The notes under the pieces are model-generated. The model was not told the origin of the DNA. It searched no databases and saw only the letters and a program-made list of their open reading frames with translations. A stretch of DNA of 24,581 nt from an uncultured Eubacteriales bacterium. GTDB taxonomy: Bacteria > Bacillota > Clostridia > Oscillospirales > Oscillospiraceae. A program made the position numbers and the translations under genes. Each line of letters begins with the position of its first letter. Position 1 is the stretch's first letter. The stretch spans positions 1 through 24,581 of the forward strand of contig USCO01000018.1 of assembly GCA_900553135.1 (NCBI GenBank), written 5' to 3'. This document shows positions 6,704 to 13,862 of the stretch, one piece after another.

Positions 6704-7756
6704 ATGAAAAAAGGACACAGAGAACTGACAAACCGGGAAATTTCCCAGATTTGTATGGAGCTCTCCCTGCTGGTCCACTCGGGGGTCAGCGTGGGAGGCG
6801 GCCTGGACCTGCTGGCCCAGGAGGAGAAGGAGCCCCGCCTGGCTGCGCTGCTGCGCAAGCTGGGGGAGGAGGTAGACATGGGCGCCCCCCTGGCCCAGGC
6901 CATGGAGGCCAGCGGCGTGTTCCCCTCCTACGTGGGCGGACTGGTAGAGGTGGGAGAGCGCTCGGGCCGCCTGGAGCAGGCCCTGTCCGCCCTGTCCCAG
7001 TACTACCTGCGCCGGGAACAGCTTAACCGCCAGATCCGCAGCTCTTTGACCTACCCCGCCGTGCTGCTGGTGCTGATGCTGGCGGTGATCGGGGTGCTGC
7101 TGGTGCGGGTGCTGCCCGTGTTCAACGACGTGTATACCTCCCTGGGCGGAGAGCTCACCGGCGTGGCCGGGGGGCTGCTCTCCCTGGGCCGGGGCCTCAG
7201 CGCCGCGCTGCCCGTGCTGTGCGTGATTCTGGCCATCATCGTGGTGGTGGGCCTTGCCCTGGCTGTGAGTCCCTCCTTCCGGGGACGGGTGCTGGCCTGG
7301 TGGCGGGTGCGCATGGGAGACCGGGGCATCACCAAGCGGCTGAATACTGCCCGCTTTGCCCAGGCCCTGTCCATGGGCATGATGAGCGGCCTGCCCGTAG
7401 AGGAGTCCATTGAACTGGCCGCATCCTTCCAGGCGGACATCCCTGCCGCCCACCGGCGCCACCAGGACTGTCTGGACCGCCTGGAGCGGGGCGAGAGCCT
7501 GTCCCAGGCCCTGGGCGAGAGCGGCGTGTTCCCCGCCGCCAGCTGCCGTATGCTGGCCCTGGGCGTCCAGGGCGGCGTGGGCGACACCGTCATGGAGGAG
7601 CTGGCCCAGCGCCTGTCCCAGGACGGCGAACATGCCCTGGAGAACCTGGTGGCCAAGGTGGAGCCCACCCTGGTCATCCTCACCTCCCTGATGGTGGGCG
7701 TCATTCTGCTCTCCGTCATGCTGCCCCTTATGGACATCATGGCGGCCATCGGGTGA
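6704..7756 (+). CDS. Type II secretion / type IV pilus inner-membrane platform protein (GspF/PilC family)
   Basis: Polytopic membrane protein on which the cytosolic ATPase acts to add or remove pilin subunits. The 350 residues hold two F domains (about 15-135 and 212-345). Typical motifs are MELSLLVHSGVSVGGGLDLL and LVEVGERSGRLEQALSALSQYY in the first repeat, and FAQALSMGMMSGLPVEESIE with LALGVQGGVGDTVMEELAQR in the second. Membrane segments are near 116-138, 168-189 and 320-345. Length is slightly short for PilC (about 400). The ATG at 6704 has GGAG 8 nt upstream. It heads a tightly packed operon ending in pilT. No clear promoter is visible between the preceding terminator and this start. 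Confidence 0.93.
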   Translation: MKKGHRELTNREISQICMELSLLVHSGVSVGGGLDLLAQEEKEPRLAALLRKLGEEVDMGAPLAQAMEASGVFPSYVGGLVEVGERSGRLEQALSALSQYYLRREQLNRQIRSSLTYPAVLLVLMLAVIGVLLVRVLPVFNDVYTSLGGELTGVAGGLLSLGRGLSAALPVLCVILAIIVVVGLALAVSPSFRGRVLAWWRVRMGDRGITKRLNTARFAQALSMGMMSGLPVEESIELAASFQADIPAAHRRHQDCLDRLERGESLSQALGESGVFPAASCRMLALGVQGGVGDTVMEELAQRLSQDGEHALENLVAKVEPTLVILTSLMVGVILLSVMLPLMDIMAAIG

Positions 7757-7760
7757 TGCC

Positions 7761-8087
7761 ATGAGAGGCCGGAGAGTGCGCGTCCCCGCAGGACTGGGGG
7801 CGCTGCCCGCCCTGATCGCCCTGGGGCTGGGCCTGTTTCTGTTGGGCACCGCCCTGGGGAATCTGGAACAGGGCCGGGATTTACAGGGAAAAGAGCAGCT
7901 GGAGCAGTCCATCCGCCGGGCAGCGGTGGGGTGCTACGCCGCCGAGGGGGTCTATCCCCCCGACCTGACTTATTTGGAGGAGCGCTACGGCGTGCAGATC
8001 GACCGCAGCCGCTACACCGTATACTATTCCGTGTTTGCGGAAAATCTGATGCCCGATATCACGGTGCTGGAGAACGGGGGGCAGTGA
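7761..8087 (+). CDS. Small membrane-anchored pseudopilin-like protein (GspG-like C-domain)
   Basis: Hypothetical protein of 108 residues: a basic N-terminus (MRGRRVRVP), one hydrophobic helix (about 11-32, LGALPALIALGLGLFLLGTAL), and a short soluble part with QSIRRAAVGCYAAEGVYPPDLTYL. The Tyr-Pro-rich segment after the helix resembles the region following the N-terminal helix of GspG/ComGC pseudopilins. It lacks the Glu at +5 and a clear prepilin-peptidase site, so it may be an uncleaved pseudopilin relative. It starts 4 bp after the gspF-like stop, so translational coupling is likely. The role is inferred from position and topology. Confidence 0.7.
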   Translation: MRGRRVRVPAGLGALPALIALGLGLFLLGTALGNLEQGRDLQGKEQLEQSIRRAAVGCYAAEGVYPPDLTYLEERYGVQIDRSRYTVYYSVFAENLMPDITVLENGGQ

Positions 8088-8091
8088 GTCC

Positions 8092-8574
8092 ATGAAGGGG
8101 AAGAAAATACAGATGGACGCCCCTGTGGTGCTGCTGGTGTTCAGCCTGTTTGCCGCCTGTGTGCTCATGGTGCTGCTCACCGGAGCGGACGCCTACCAGC
8201 GCTTAGTGGAGCGGGACCAGACCGCCTTTGACCGCCGCTCCTGCACCCAGTATCTGGCCACCAAGGTGCGCCAGGGGGACGGGCAGGGGCAGATCTGGGT
8301 GGACACCTTTGCAGAGGAGGAGGGCCCCCAGTGCCTGTACCTGGAAGAGGACGGGTACCTCACCCGAATTTATTGCTATGACGGCTGGCTGCGGGAGCTC
8401 TATGCCCAGCCCGACTCCGGCCTGGAGCCCCAGGACGGGGAGCAGGTGCTGCAGGCCCAGGACCTGGAGCTCTCTTTGGAGGACGGCCTGCTCACCTTCG
8501 CGGTGACCACGCCCCAGGGGGAGCGCATCACCCAGCAGCTGAGCCTGCGCAGCGGAGAGGGGGCGGCGGCATGA
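8092..8574 (+). CDS. DUF4860-like membrane-anchored protein of the pilus-like operon
   Basis: A 160-residue protein with a short cytoplasmic start (MKGKKIQMDAP), one hydrophobic helix (about 11-32, VVLLVFSLFAACVLMVLLTGAD) and an extracytoplasmic domain rich in acidic residues. CTQYLATKVRQGDGQGQIWV and LRELYAQPDSGLEPQDGEQV are recognisable parts. It resembles, from memory and unverified, DUF4860 proteins encoded beside PilC and PilT in Clostridia. The topology is that of a minor pseudopilin, but without Glu5. It starts 4 bp after the previous stop, and its own stop overlaps the next start as ATGA. Confidence 0.75.
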   Translation: MKGKKIQMDAPVVLLVFSLFAACVLMVLLTGADAYQRLVERDQTAFDRRSCTQYLATKVRQGDGQGQIWVDTFAEEEGPQCLYLEEDGYLTRIYCYDGWLRELYAQPDSGLEPQDGEQVLQAQDLELSLEDGLLTFAVTTPQGERITQQLSLRSGEGAAA

Positions 8575-9002
8575 GAGGACGATCCCCTCTGGTTTTGATG
8601 GAACAGGTCATCATGCTGGCCGTCTTTGCCCTGGCGGCAGCCCTGTGCCTGCGGGTGTTCGTGCTGTCCGACCAGCTCTCCCGCCAGGGAGAGATCCGGG
8701 ACCAGGCTCTGCTTCAGGCCCAGTCCGCCGCCGAGGTCTACCGCCACTGTCAGGGGCAGGGCGACCAGGCTGTGGAGCTGGCGGGGGGCAGCTGGGACGG
8801 AACCAGCTGGACCCTTTTGTGGGATGAAAGCTGGCAGCCGGTGGAGGAGCCCGACCAGGCGGAATACCGTCTTACCGTCACCCCCGAGGACAGCGGAAAT
8901 GAGCTGCTGGGCCGGGCCCAGGTGACCGTGACCCAGGCGGGGGAGACCGAGCCGGTGTGCACCCTTCCCCTGGCATGGCAGGAGGTGACCGACCATGGGT
9001 GA
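8571..9002 (+). CDS. Pseudopilin-like protein with E5-type N-terminal helix
   Basis: A 143-residue protein with N-terminus MRGRSPLVLMEQVIMLAVFALAAALCL. The hydrophobic helix carries a Glu (Glu11) placed like Glu5 of type IV pilins, if cleavage fell just after Pro6. The -1 residue would then be Pro instead of Gly, so processing by a normal prepilin peptidase is doubtful. The soluble part includes SAAEVYRHCQGQGDQAVELAGGSW. It overlaps both neighbours (ATGA upstream, 8 bp downstream), so stoichiometric translation is likely. Of the small proteins here it looks most like a true pilin-fold subunit. No specific family is recognised. Confidence 0.72.
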   Translation: MRGRSPLVLMEQVIMLAVFALAAALCLRVFVLSDQLSRQGEIRDQALLQAQSAAEVYRHCQGQGDQAVELAGGSWDGTSWTLLWDESWQPVEEPDQAEYRLTVTPEDSGNELLGRAQVTVTQAGETEPVCTLPLAWQEVTDHG

Positions 9003-9396
9003 GAACAAACGGGGCAGCGCCCCCGCGGTGGGCGGCAGCTCCCTGCTGGTGATCTTTGCCGTGCTGTGCCTGACCGTGTTCGCCCTGTTGGCCCTGTCCA
9101 CCGTCCAGGCGGACCTGCGCCTGGGAGACGCCGCGGCCCAGGCCGTGGAGGGCTACTACCAGGCTGACGCCCAGGCCCAGGAGATCCTCTCCCGTCTGCG
9201 GGCGGGGGAGCGGCCCCAGGGGGTGGAGGAGGAGAACGGCGTGTTCTCCTACCAGTGCCCCATTTCCGATACCCAGACCCTCCAGGTGGAAGTAAAGCTG
9301 GAGGGGGAAACCTATACCGTGCTGCGCTGGCAGGCGGACTACACCGGGACGTGGCAGGCCGACGAGGACCTGTCCGTTTGGACGGGAGAATCGTAG
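8995..9396 (+). CDS. Small membrane-anchored pseudopilin-like protein
   Basis: A 133-residue protein: basic start MGENKRGSAPAVGG, a hydrophobic helix (about 15-38, SSLLVIFAVLCLTVFALLAL), then an alpha-rich stretch (AAQAVEGYYQADAQAQEILSRL) and a beta-rich end. A Gly-Gly just before the helix gives a possible prepilin cleavage site, but there is no Glu at +5. Topology resembles a minor pseudopilin. The start lies inside the preceding gene (ATGGGTGA overlap); pilT follows 15 bp after the stop. Function is inferred from the operon only. Confidence 0.7.
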   Translation: MGENKRGSAPAVGGSSLLVIFAVLCLTVFALLALSTVQADLRLGDAAAQAVEGYYQADAQAQEILSRLRAGERPQGVEEENGVFSYQCPISDTQTLQVEVKLEGETYTVLRWQADYTGTWQADEDLSVWTGES

Positions 9397-9411
9397 AAAG
9401 GAAGATGAGTC

Positions 9412-10470
9412 ATGGCGGAATTAATGGAATATTTGCGGCAGGCTGTGGAGACCAAAGCCTCTGACCTGTTTATCGTGGCCGGCGGTCCGGTGAGCTATAA
9501 GCTGGATGGCCGGATTCGGCCCGTGAGCCCGGAGAAGGTGTTCCCCAAGGAGACCGAGGCCCTCATTGAAGAAATTTACCGCCTGGCCGGGCGGAGCATG
9601 GAGAGCTACATCGCCCGGGGCGACGACGACTTCTCCTTCGCCGTGGCGGGGCTGGCCCGGTTCCGGGTCAACGCCTACCGGCAGCGCGGCTCTCTGGCGG
9701 CCGTGGTGCGGGTGGTGGCCTTTGAAATTCCCGACTACCGCGCCCTGTCCATCCCCGAGGCGGTGATGGACCTGGCCTCGGTGGGCCACGGCATGGTGCT
9801 GGTCACCGGTACCGCGGGCAGCGGCAAGTCCACTACCCAGGCCTGCATCATCGACCGCATCAACCGCACCCGGGAGGCCCACATCATCACCCTGGAGGAC
9901 CCCATCGAGTTCCTGCACCGGGATGAGAAGAGCATCGTCAGCCAGCGGGAAATCGCCATTGACACCCAGGACTACCTGTCCGCCCTGCGGGCCTGCCTGC
10001 GTCAGGCCCCCGACGTGATTTTGCTGGGCGAGATGCGAGACCACGAGACTGTCCGCACCGCCATGACCGCCGCCGAGACGGGCCACCTGCTCATCGCCAC
10101 CCTGCACACCAAGGGTGCGGTGAACACCATCGACCGCATCATCGACTCCTTCCCCAGCACCCAGCAGAGCCAGGTGCGGGTCCAGCTGTCCATGGTGCTG
10201 CACACCGTGGTGTTCCAGCAGCTGATCCCCGACCTGAAGGGAAGCCTGGTCCCCGCCTATGAGATCATGCACATGACCGGGGCCATCCGCAACATGATCC
10301 GGGACAACAAGACCTACCAGATCGACAACGCCATCGCCACCGGCGCCGCCGATGGCATGGTGTCCATGGACCAGTCCATCCTGGGGCTGTACCGGGCGGG
10401 CAAGATCTCCCAGGAGGTGGCCCTGGACTACGCCGACCATCCCGACCAGCTGCTGCGGCGGATGCGGTAA
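9412..10470 (+). CDS. pilT: PilT-family retraction ATPase
   Basis: Hexameric cytosolic ATPase that powers pilus retraction in type IV pilus systems. The 352-residue length is typical of PilT. Motifs in order: KASDLFIVAGGP (15-26, degenerate N-domain motif), the arginine-bearing FRVNAYRQRG, Walker A GTAGSGKST (133-141), Asp box LEDPIEF (161-167), Walker B VILLGEMRD (202-210), His box GHLLIATLHT (224-233), and AIRNMIRDNK (291-300). The last matches the AIRNLIRE signature that separates PilT from PilB. The ATG follows AAGGAAG by about 8-9 nt. It is the last gene of the operon; no PilB-like extension ATPase accompanies it here. The PilT subfamily call is strong, but retraction is inferred. Confidence 0.93.
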   Translation: MAELMEYLRQAVETKASDLFIVAGGPVSYKLDGRIRPVSPEKVFPKETEALIEEIYRLAGRSMESYIARGDDDFSFAVAGLARFRVNAYRQRGSLAAVVRVVAFEIPDYRALSIPEAVMDLASVGHGMVLVTGTAGSGKSTTQACIIDRINRTREAHIITLEDPIEFLHRDEKSIVSQREIAIDTQDYLSALRACLRQAPDVILLGEMRDHETVRTAMTAAETGHLLIATLHTKGAVNTIDRIIDSFPSTQQSQVRVQLSMVLHTVVFQQLIPDLKGSLVPAYEIMHMTGAIRNMIRDNKTYQIDNAIATGAADGMVSMDQSILGLYRAGKISQEVALDYADHPDQLLRRMR

Positions 10471-10480
10471 AGAAATAAGT

Positions 10481-10509
10481 TTGACAAATTTTGAAAGTCG
10501 AAATTCAAT
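10481..10509 (+). promoter_or_regulatory. Candidate sigma-A promoter P1 of the sortase unit
   Basis: TTGACA (10481-10486, perfect -35) is followed after 17 bp by TTCAAT (10504-10509, 4 of 6). It begins 10 bp after the pilT stop. A dyad, TTGAA (10491-10495) and TTCAA (10504-10508), overlaps the spacer and -10 and could be an operator. Confidence 0.55.
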
Positions 10510-10535
10510 TTGTAACGATTCCTGTAACCTCCATG

Positions 10536-10544
10536 TGATATACT
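10536..10544 (+). promoter_or_regulatory. Extended -10 promoter P2 of the sortase unit
   Basis: TGATATACT is an extended -10 (TGn plus TATACT at 10539-10544) with no good -35 at the right distance. It would start transcription about 45 bp before the ATG at 10597. Confidence 0.55.
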
Positions 10545-10596
10545 CCTCTCAGAATGAAACAGGGCGTGCCCTGTGAAGAATGAGGAGGCCGTGAAG

Positions 10597-10842
10597 ATGG
10601 CGAAGAAAGTACGTATTTGGGCCGTCCCCCTGCTGGCGGGGGTGCTGGCCCTGTCCCTGGTGCGTCTTGCGGTGCTGGCGGTAGAGCTGCTGCCCGGCAG
10701 CGGAATGTTTGCCTCGGGCGCCGCCGGAGGAGAAGAAGTGCTGGGCTGGTGCGCCGCCGCCGTGATCCTGGTGATGGGGGCGGGCGCTCTGGCCGCCCTG
10801 GGCCTGCACAAGGAATCGGACCGCGCGGAGGAGGAAGCATGA
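10597..10842 (+). CDS. Small two-helix membrane protein upstream of sortase
   Basis: Hypothetical 81-residue protein, MAKKVRIWAVPLLAGVLAL onward, with two predicted membrane helices (about 8-31 and 49-71) and a charged C-terminus (HKESDRAEEEA). The start ATG at 10597 is chosen because AGGAGG ends 8 nt before it. An in-frame GTG at 10573 lies upstream of that site and lacks its own, and the GTG at 10591 is only 2 nt from it. The stop overlaps the sortase start as ATGA, so the two proteins are translationally coupled and may act together. No family recognised. Confidence 0.75.
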   Translation: MAKKVRIWAVPLLAGVLALSLVRLAVLAVELLPGSGMFASGAAGGEEVLGWCAAAVILVMGAGALAALGLHKESDRAEEEA

Positions 10843-11885
10843 AAAAACTGGGAAAGCGGGGCATTGTGATTCTGGTGCTGGCGGCGGTGCTGCTGGTCAG
10901 CGGAGGCATGGTGGTCCGGCGCCTGGTGGAGTACCGCCTGGGCGACCAGGAGTATGAAGAGGCCCAGGAGCTGGTGCAGCTGCCCGATCTGGACGCACTC
11001 CCCCAGCCCGATGAGAGCCAGGAGCCCCAGGAGGAACAGCCCGTCTATGTGGACCCCTACGCCGACGCCCTGGCGGCCATGGACTTTTCCGCCCTGCGGG
11101 AGGTAAACTCCGACGTGCTGGGCTGGATCCTCATTCCGGGGACCAACCTGTCCTACCCGCTGCTCCAGGGGGACGACAACCAGTACTACCTCAACCACAC
11201 CTGGCGGAAAAGCTATAACTCGGTGGGCGCCATCTTCATGGAGTGCCGCAACAGCGCGGATTTAAGCGACTTTAACACCATCATCTATGGTCACCGCATG
11301 AACAACCGCTCCATGTTCGGCATTCTCCACCAGTACACCAGCCAGAACTATTGGAAATCTCACCCCTACATCTACATTACCGATGACAACGGCAGCCACC
11401 GCTATCAGGTCTTTGCTGCCTACGAGGTGAGCACCAGCGGCGCGGCCTATCAGATCGGCTTTTCCGGGGATGCCTCCAAGCAGGCGTTTCTGGATGCCTG
11501 CCTGGCCCAGTCGGTGATCGACACCGGGGTCACCCCCCATGTGTACGACAAGATCCTCACCCTGTCCACCTGCACCGGAGATGGCCACGCCACCCGCTGG
11601 GTGGTCCAGGCGGTGCTGCCCGGCACGCCCCCGGCCCAGACGGAGGAGCCCCAGGAGGAGCCGGTTCAGCAGCCGGAGGAGCCTCAGAAGCAGCCCGACA
11701 CGTCCACGGAGACGCCCGATTCCTCCCAGACCCAGCAGCCCCCCGTGGAGGAGGACCCGCCCTCTCAGGACATCCATGAAGAGGACCTGCCCCAGGAGGA
11801 CCCGCCCTCCCAGGATATCCACGAGGAGGACTTGCCCCAGGAGGATGCCCCCTCCCAGGACATCGGAGCCCGGGACCCAGAATGA
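10839..11885 (+). CDS. srtB: Class B sortase with acidic repeat tail
   Basis: Membrane-anchored cysteine transpeptidase that cleaves a sorting motif in secreted proteins and joins them to the cell wall or to other proteins. Of 348 residues, about 8-30 form the N-terminal membrane anchor, 31-75 an acidic Pro/Gln-rich linker, and 76-262 the sortase domain. Key residues are His152 in TIIYGHRM, Cys245 in the class B signature TLSTC, and Arg253 in GHATRWVV. The remaining 87 residues are an unusual Pro/Glu/Gln-rich tail ending in 15-residue repeats. The ATG at 10839 has GGAGGAGG just upstream and overlaps the previous stop. No LPxTG-type substrate gene is visible nearby, so the target is unknown. 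Confidence 0.92.
   Translation: MKKLGKRGIVILVLAAVLLVSGGMVVRRLVEYRLGDQEYEEAQELVQLPDLDALPQPDESQEPQEEQPVYVDPYADALAAMDFSALREVNSDVLGWILIPGTNLSYPLLQGDDNQYYLNHTWRKSYNSVGAIFMECRNSADLSDFNTIIYGHRMNNRSMFGILHQYTSQNYWKSHPYIYITDDNGSHRYQVFAAYEVSTSGAAYQIGFSGDASKQAFLDACLAQSVIDTGVTPHVYDKILTLSTCTGDGHATRWVVQAVLPGTPPAQTEEPQEEPVQQPEEPQKQPDTSTETPDSSQTQQPPVEEDPPSQDIHEEDLPQEDPPSQDIHEEDLPQEDAPSQDIGARDPE
11751..11867 (+). repeat. 45-bp coding tandem repeat in the sortase tail
   Basis: Two full units (11751-11795 and 11796-11840) and a partial third (11841-11867) encode EDPPSQDIHEEDLPQ-type repeats. The copies differ at a few positions, partly synonymous, so the repeat is real protein sequence and not an assembly duplicate. 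Confidence 0.9.
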
Positions 11886-11886
11886 T

Positions 11887-11925
11887 AAAAAATAGCCTGA
11901 GACTGATTGTCTCAGGCTGTTTTTT
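11887..11925. terminator. Bidirectional terminator between sortase and cbiC
   Basis: A 10-bp stem, AGCCTGAGAC (11894-11903) with GTCTCAGGCT (11909-11918), 5-nt loop. T residues follow on the plus strand (11920-11925) and A residues precede on the plus strand (11887-11892), giving a U tract in both directions. It ends both the sortase unit and the nine-gene cobalamin operon; the cbiC stop lies in its edge. Confidence 0.92.
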
Positions 11926-12574
11926 ATTCCCGGCCGGCGGCCTGGTAAAGCAGAGCATTACAGATGGCGGCGGCCACGTTGGAGCCTCCCTTGCGGCCCA
12001 TGGCCACAATGGCGGGGACTTCCAGCCGCTGGCAGGTGTCCCACAGCAGCTGCTTGCTCTCCACCACGTTGACAAAGCCCACGGGGACGCCAATGATGAG
12101 GGCGGGGCGGAAGGTGCCCCCCTCCAGGTGCTCCACCAGGCGAAGCAGGGCGGTGGGGGCGTTGCCCACGGCGCACACCGCTCCGGGGTGCTCCTCCACC
12201 CAGCGATCCACGGCGCATACCGCCCGGGTGCAGCCTGCCGCCTTGGCGGCCTGGGCCACCTGGGGATCGGCCATGTAGCACAGGGGGGTGACCCCCAGAC
12301 GGCCGCAGGCGGGGCGGTTCACCCCCGCCAAGGCCATGTTGGTGTCGGTGAGGATGGGCGCGCCTGCCTTCAGGGCGGCCACTCCGGCCTCCACGGCACC
12401 GGGGGTGAAGCGCAGGTTTTTGGCGTAGTCAAAGTCGGCGGAGGTGTGGATGGCCCGCAGCACCACCGCCGCCCGGTCAGGGGACGGAGTCAGTCCCATG
12501 TCCGCCAGCTCGGCGGCGATGATGCGCATGCTCTCCCCCTCGATGCCCATGGGGGTGTGAAATTCCGGCGTCAT
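11924..12574 (-). CDS. cbiC: Cobalt-precorrin-8 methylmutase CbiC
   Basis: Moves the C11 methyl group to C12 of cobalt-precorrin-8, giving cobyrinate, the last step of corrin-ring formation in the anaerobic route. The 216 residues contain the family segments AVVLRAIHTSADFDYAKNLR (catalytic His at about residue 43), GAPILTDTNMALAGV, VGNAPTALLRL and GVPVGFVNVVESK. Length is normal. The ATG at 12574 overlaps the upstream cbiET stop (ATGA) and has AAGGAG 6 nt upstream. Last gene of the operon, ending at the bidirectional terminator. Confidence 0.95.
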   Translation of the reverse strand: MTPEFHTPMGIEGESMRIIAAELADMGLTPSPDRAAVVLRAIHTSADFDYAKNLRFTPGAVEAGVAALKAGAPILTDTNMALAGVNRPACGRLGVTPLCYMADPQVAQAAKAAGCTRAVCAVDRWVEEHPGAVCAVGNAPTALLRLVEHLEGGTFRPALIIGVPVGFVNVVESKQLLWDTCQRLEVPAIVAMGRKGGSNVAAAICNALLYQAAGRE

Positions 12575-13785
12575 GGTGTCTCCTTTCCGCCCCCGGTGAT
12601 AATCCACACCGGGTTCTGGCCCATCATCAGATGCAGCGCCCCCGCCTTGCGGCTGCGGGCGGCGGTGATCTGGGTGACCTGGGGGGTGAGCCCCAGTTCC
12701 TTCATAGCGGTGATGGCCGCAGCCAGGGTTTCGGGGGCGATGGCGGTGACGCACAGGCGGGCGGCGGGATTTTTGGCAATGGCGCACTGGAGAATGACCT
12801 CCAGCTCACCCCCGGAGCCCCCTACAAACACCCCGTCGGGGGCGGGCAGCTCCTGGAGAGCCAGGGGGGCCGTCCCCTGGACCAGGCGCAGATTATAGGC
12901 GCCGAAGCGCTCCCGGTTGGCCCGGATGAGCTGGCAGCCCTCGGCCCCACGCTCCACGGCCCAAACCTGGCCGCCGGGACACAGCAGAGCCAGCTCCACC
13001 GCCACCGAGCCCGTTCCGGCCCCCACGTCCCAGTAGACGCCCCGGGGGGCAGGGGCCAGCTTGGCCAGGGCGGCGGCGCGCACCTCCTGCTTGGTCATGG
13101 GCACCTCGCCCCGCAGAAATACCTCGTCCTCCAGACCGGGGGCGCGGAGAGGACGGGGCGGGCGGTAGCCCTCCACCAGCAGCACGGTGAGGGGGGAGCG
13201 CTCCTCCCCCGCCAGCTGGGAGACGGTGAATTCCTCCACATGCTCCTCCGGATAGCCCAGGGACTCGCCCACCGTGGCCTTCAAATGGCCCAGGCCCGCC
13301 TTGGCCAGCAGAGCGCACAGGGCCCCGGCCCCCGCCTTGCCGCTGGTGAGGAAACAGACCGGCCTTCCCTGGGCCTCCAGCACCGCGCCCACCGGGTCTA
13401 CGGGGGCGGCGTGGGCGGACACCAGGGACCAGTCCTGCCAGCTGCGGCCCAGCAGGGCGGCCAGATACTGTGGAGAGGACACCCCGGGGATGAGCCGCCA
13501 GGTGAAGCCCGCCTCTTTCAGCAAGGGGAGCAGGGGAGCGGCCCCGGAGTGGAAACCGGTGTCCCCGCTGAACAGCACGCAAGGGGTGCGGAAGGCGTGG
13601 CGGCGGAGATGTTCCACCATTTCACCCGGGCGTGTGGAGGGAAACCGGTGAACCTCCCTGGGCAGAGGACACTCCTCCAGCAGACGGCGGGAGCCGATGA
13701 GGCAGTCCGCCCCCTTCAAAGCCTGCTGGGCTTGCAGGGTCAGGCATCCGGGGCCGGGCCCCATGCCAATAAGTACAACTTCCAT
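12571..13785 (-). CDS. cbiET: Fused cobalt-precorrin-7 C5-methyltransferase / C15-methyltransferase (decarboxylating)
   Basis: A 404-residue fusion of two corrinoid SAM-dependent methyltransferases. The CbiE part (about 1-200) begins MEVVLIGMGPGPGCLTLQA and carries VLFSGDTGFHSG and LIPGVSSPQYLAALLG. The CbiT part (about 205-404) has the Rossmann SAM site VYWDVGAGTGSVAVELALL, VFVGGSGGELEVIL and a C-terminal QITAARSRKAG segment. CbiT methylates C15 and removes the C12 acetate carboxyl; CbiE methylates C5. Fusion matches the CobL-type arrangement common in Clostridia. ATG at 13785 has GGGGGA just upstream; an in-frame TTG at 13809 has no site. The preceding 77-bp gap after cbiJ is the largest inside the operon. 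Confidence 0.95.
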   Translation of the reverse strand: MEVVLIGMGPGPGCLTLQAQQALKGADCLIGSRRLLEECPLPREVHRFPSTRPGEMVEHLRRHAFRTPCVLFSGDTGFHSGAAPLLPLLKEAGFTWRLIPGVSSPQYLAALLGRSWQDWSLVSAHAAPVDPVGAVLEAQGRPVCFLTSGKAGAGALCALLAKAGLGHLKATVGESLGYPEEHVEEFTVSQLAGEERSPLTVLLVEGYRPPRPLRAPGLEDEVFLRGEVPMTKQEVRAAALAKLAPAPRGVYWDVGAGTGSVAVELALLCPGGQVWAVERGAEGCQLIRANRERFGAYNLRLVQGTAPLALQELPAPDGVFVGGSGGELEVILQCAIAKNPAARLCVTAIAPETLAAAITAMKELGLTPQVTQITAARSRKAGALHLMMGQNPVWIITGGGKETP

Positions 13786-13862
13786 AACAATCCCCCATTC
13801 TACCGACAACGCGGCACGATGCAGAAAATATTCCCCAAACGGGGTTTCCTTTGTGGAAAACT

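Noticed and set aside
10560..10573. CAGGGC-GT-GCCCTG palindrome as an operator
   Set aside because: It is short, seen once, and a 2-nt loop makes a hairpin unlikely; not enough to call a site.
10573..10575. GTG at 10573 as start of the small protein before the sortase
   Set aside because: The strong AGGAGG lies downstream of it and fits the ATG at 10597 instead.
11751..11867. Direct repeats as a possible CRISPR array
   Set aside because: The 45-bp units are contiguous, without spacers, and are in-frame coding repeats of the sortase tail.
13786..13862. Terminator or promoter in the 77-bp gap between cbiJ and cbiET
   Set aside because: Only a 4-bp CCCC/GGGG stem (13833-13844) is seen, with a broken T run, and no -35/-10 pair; the operon is most likely continuous.
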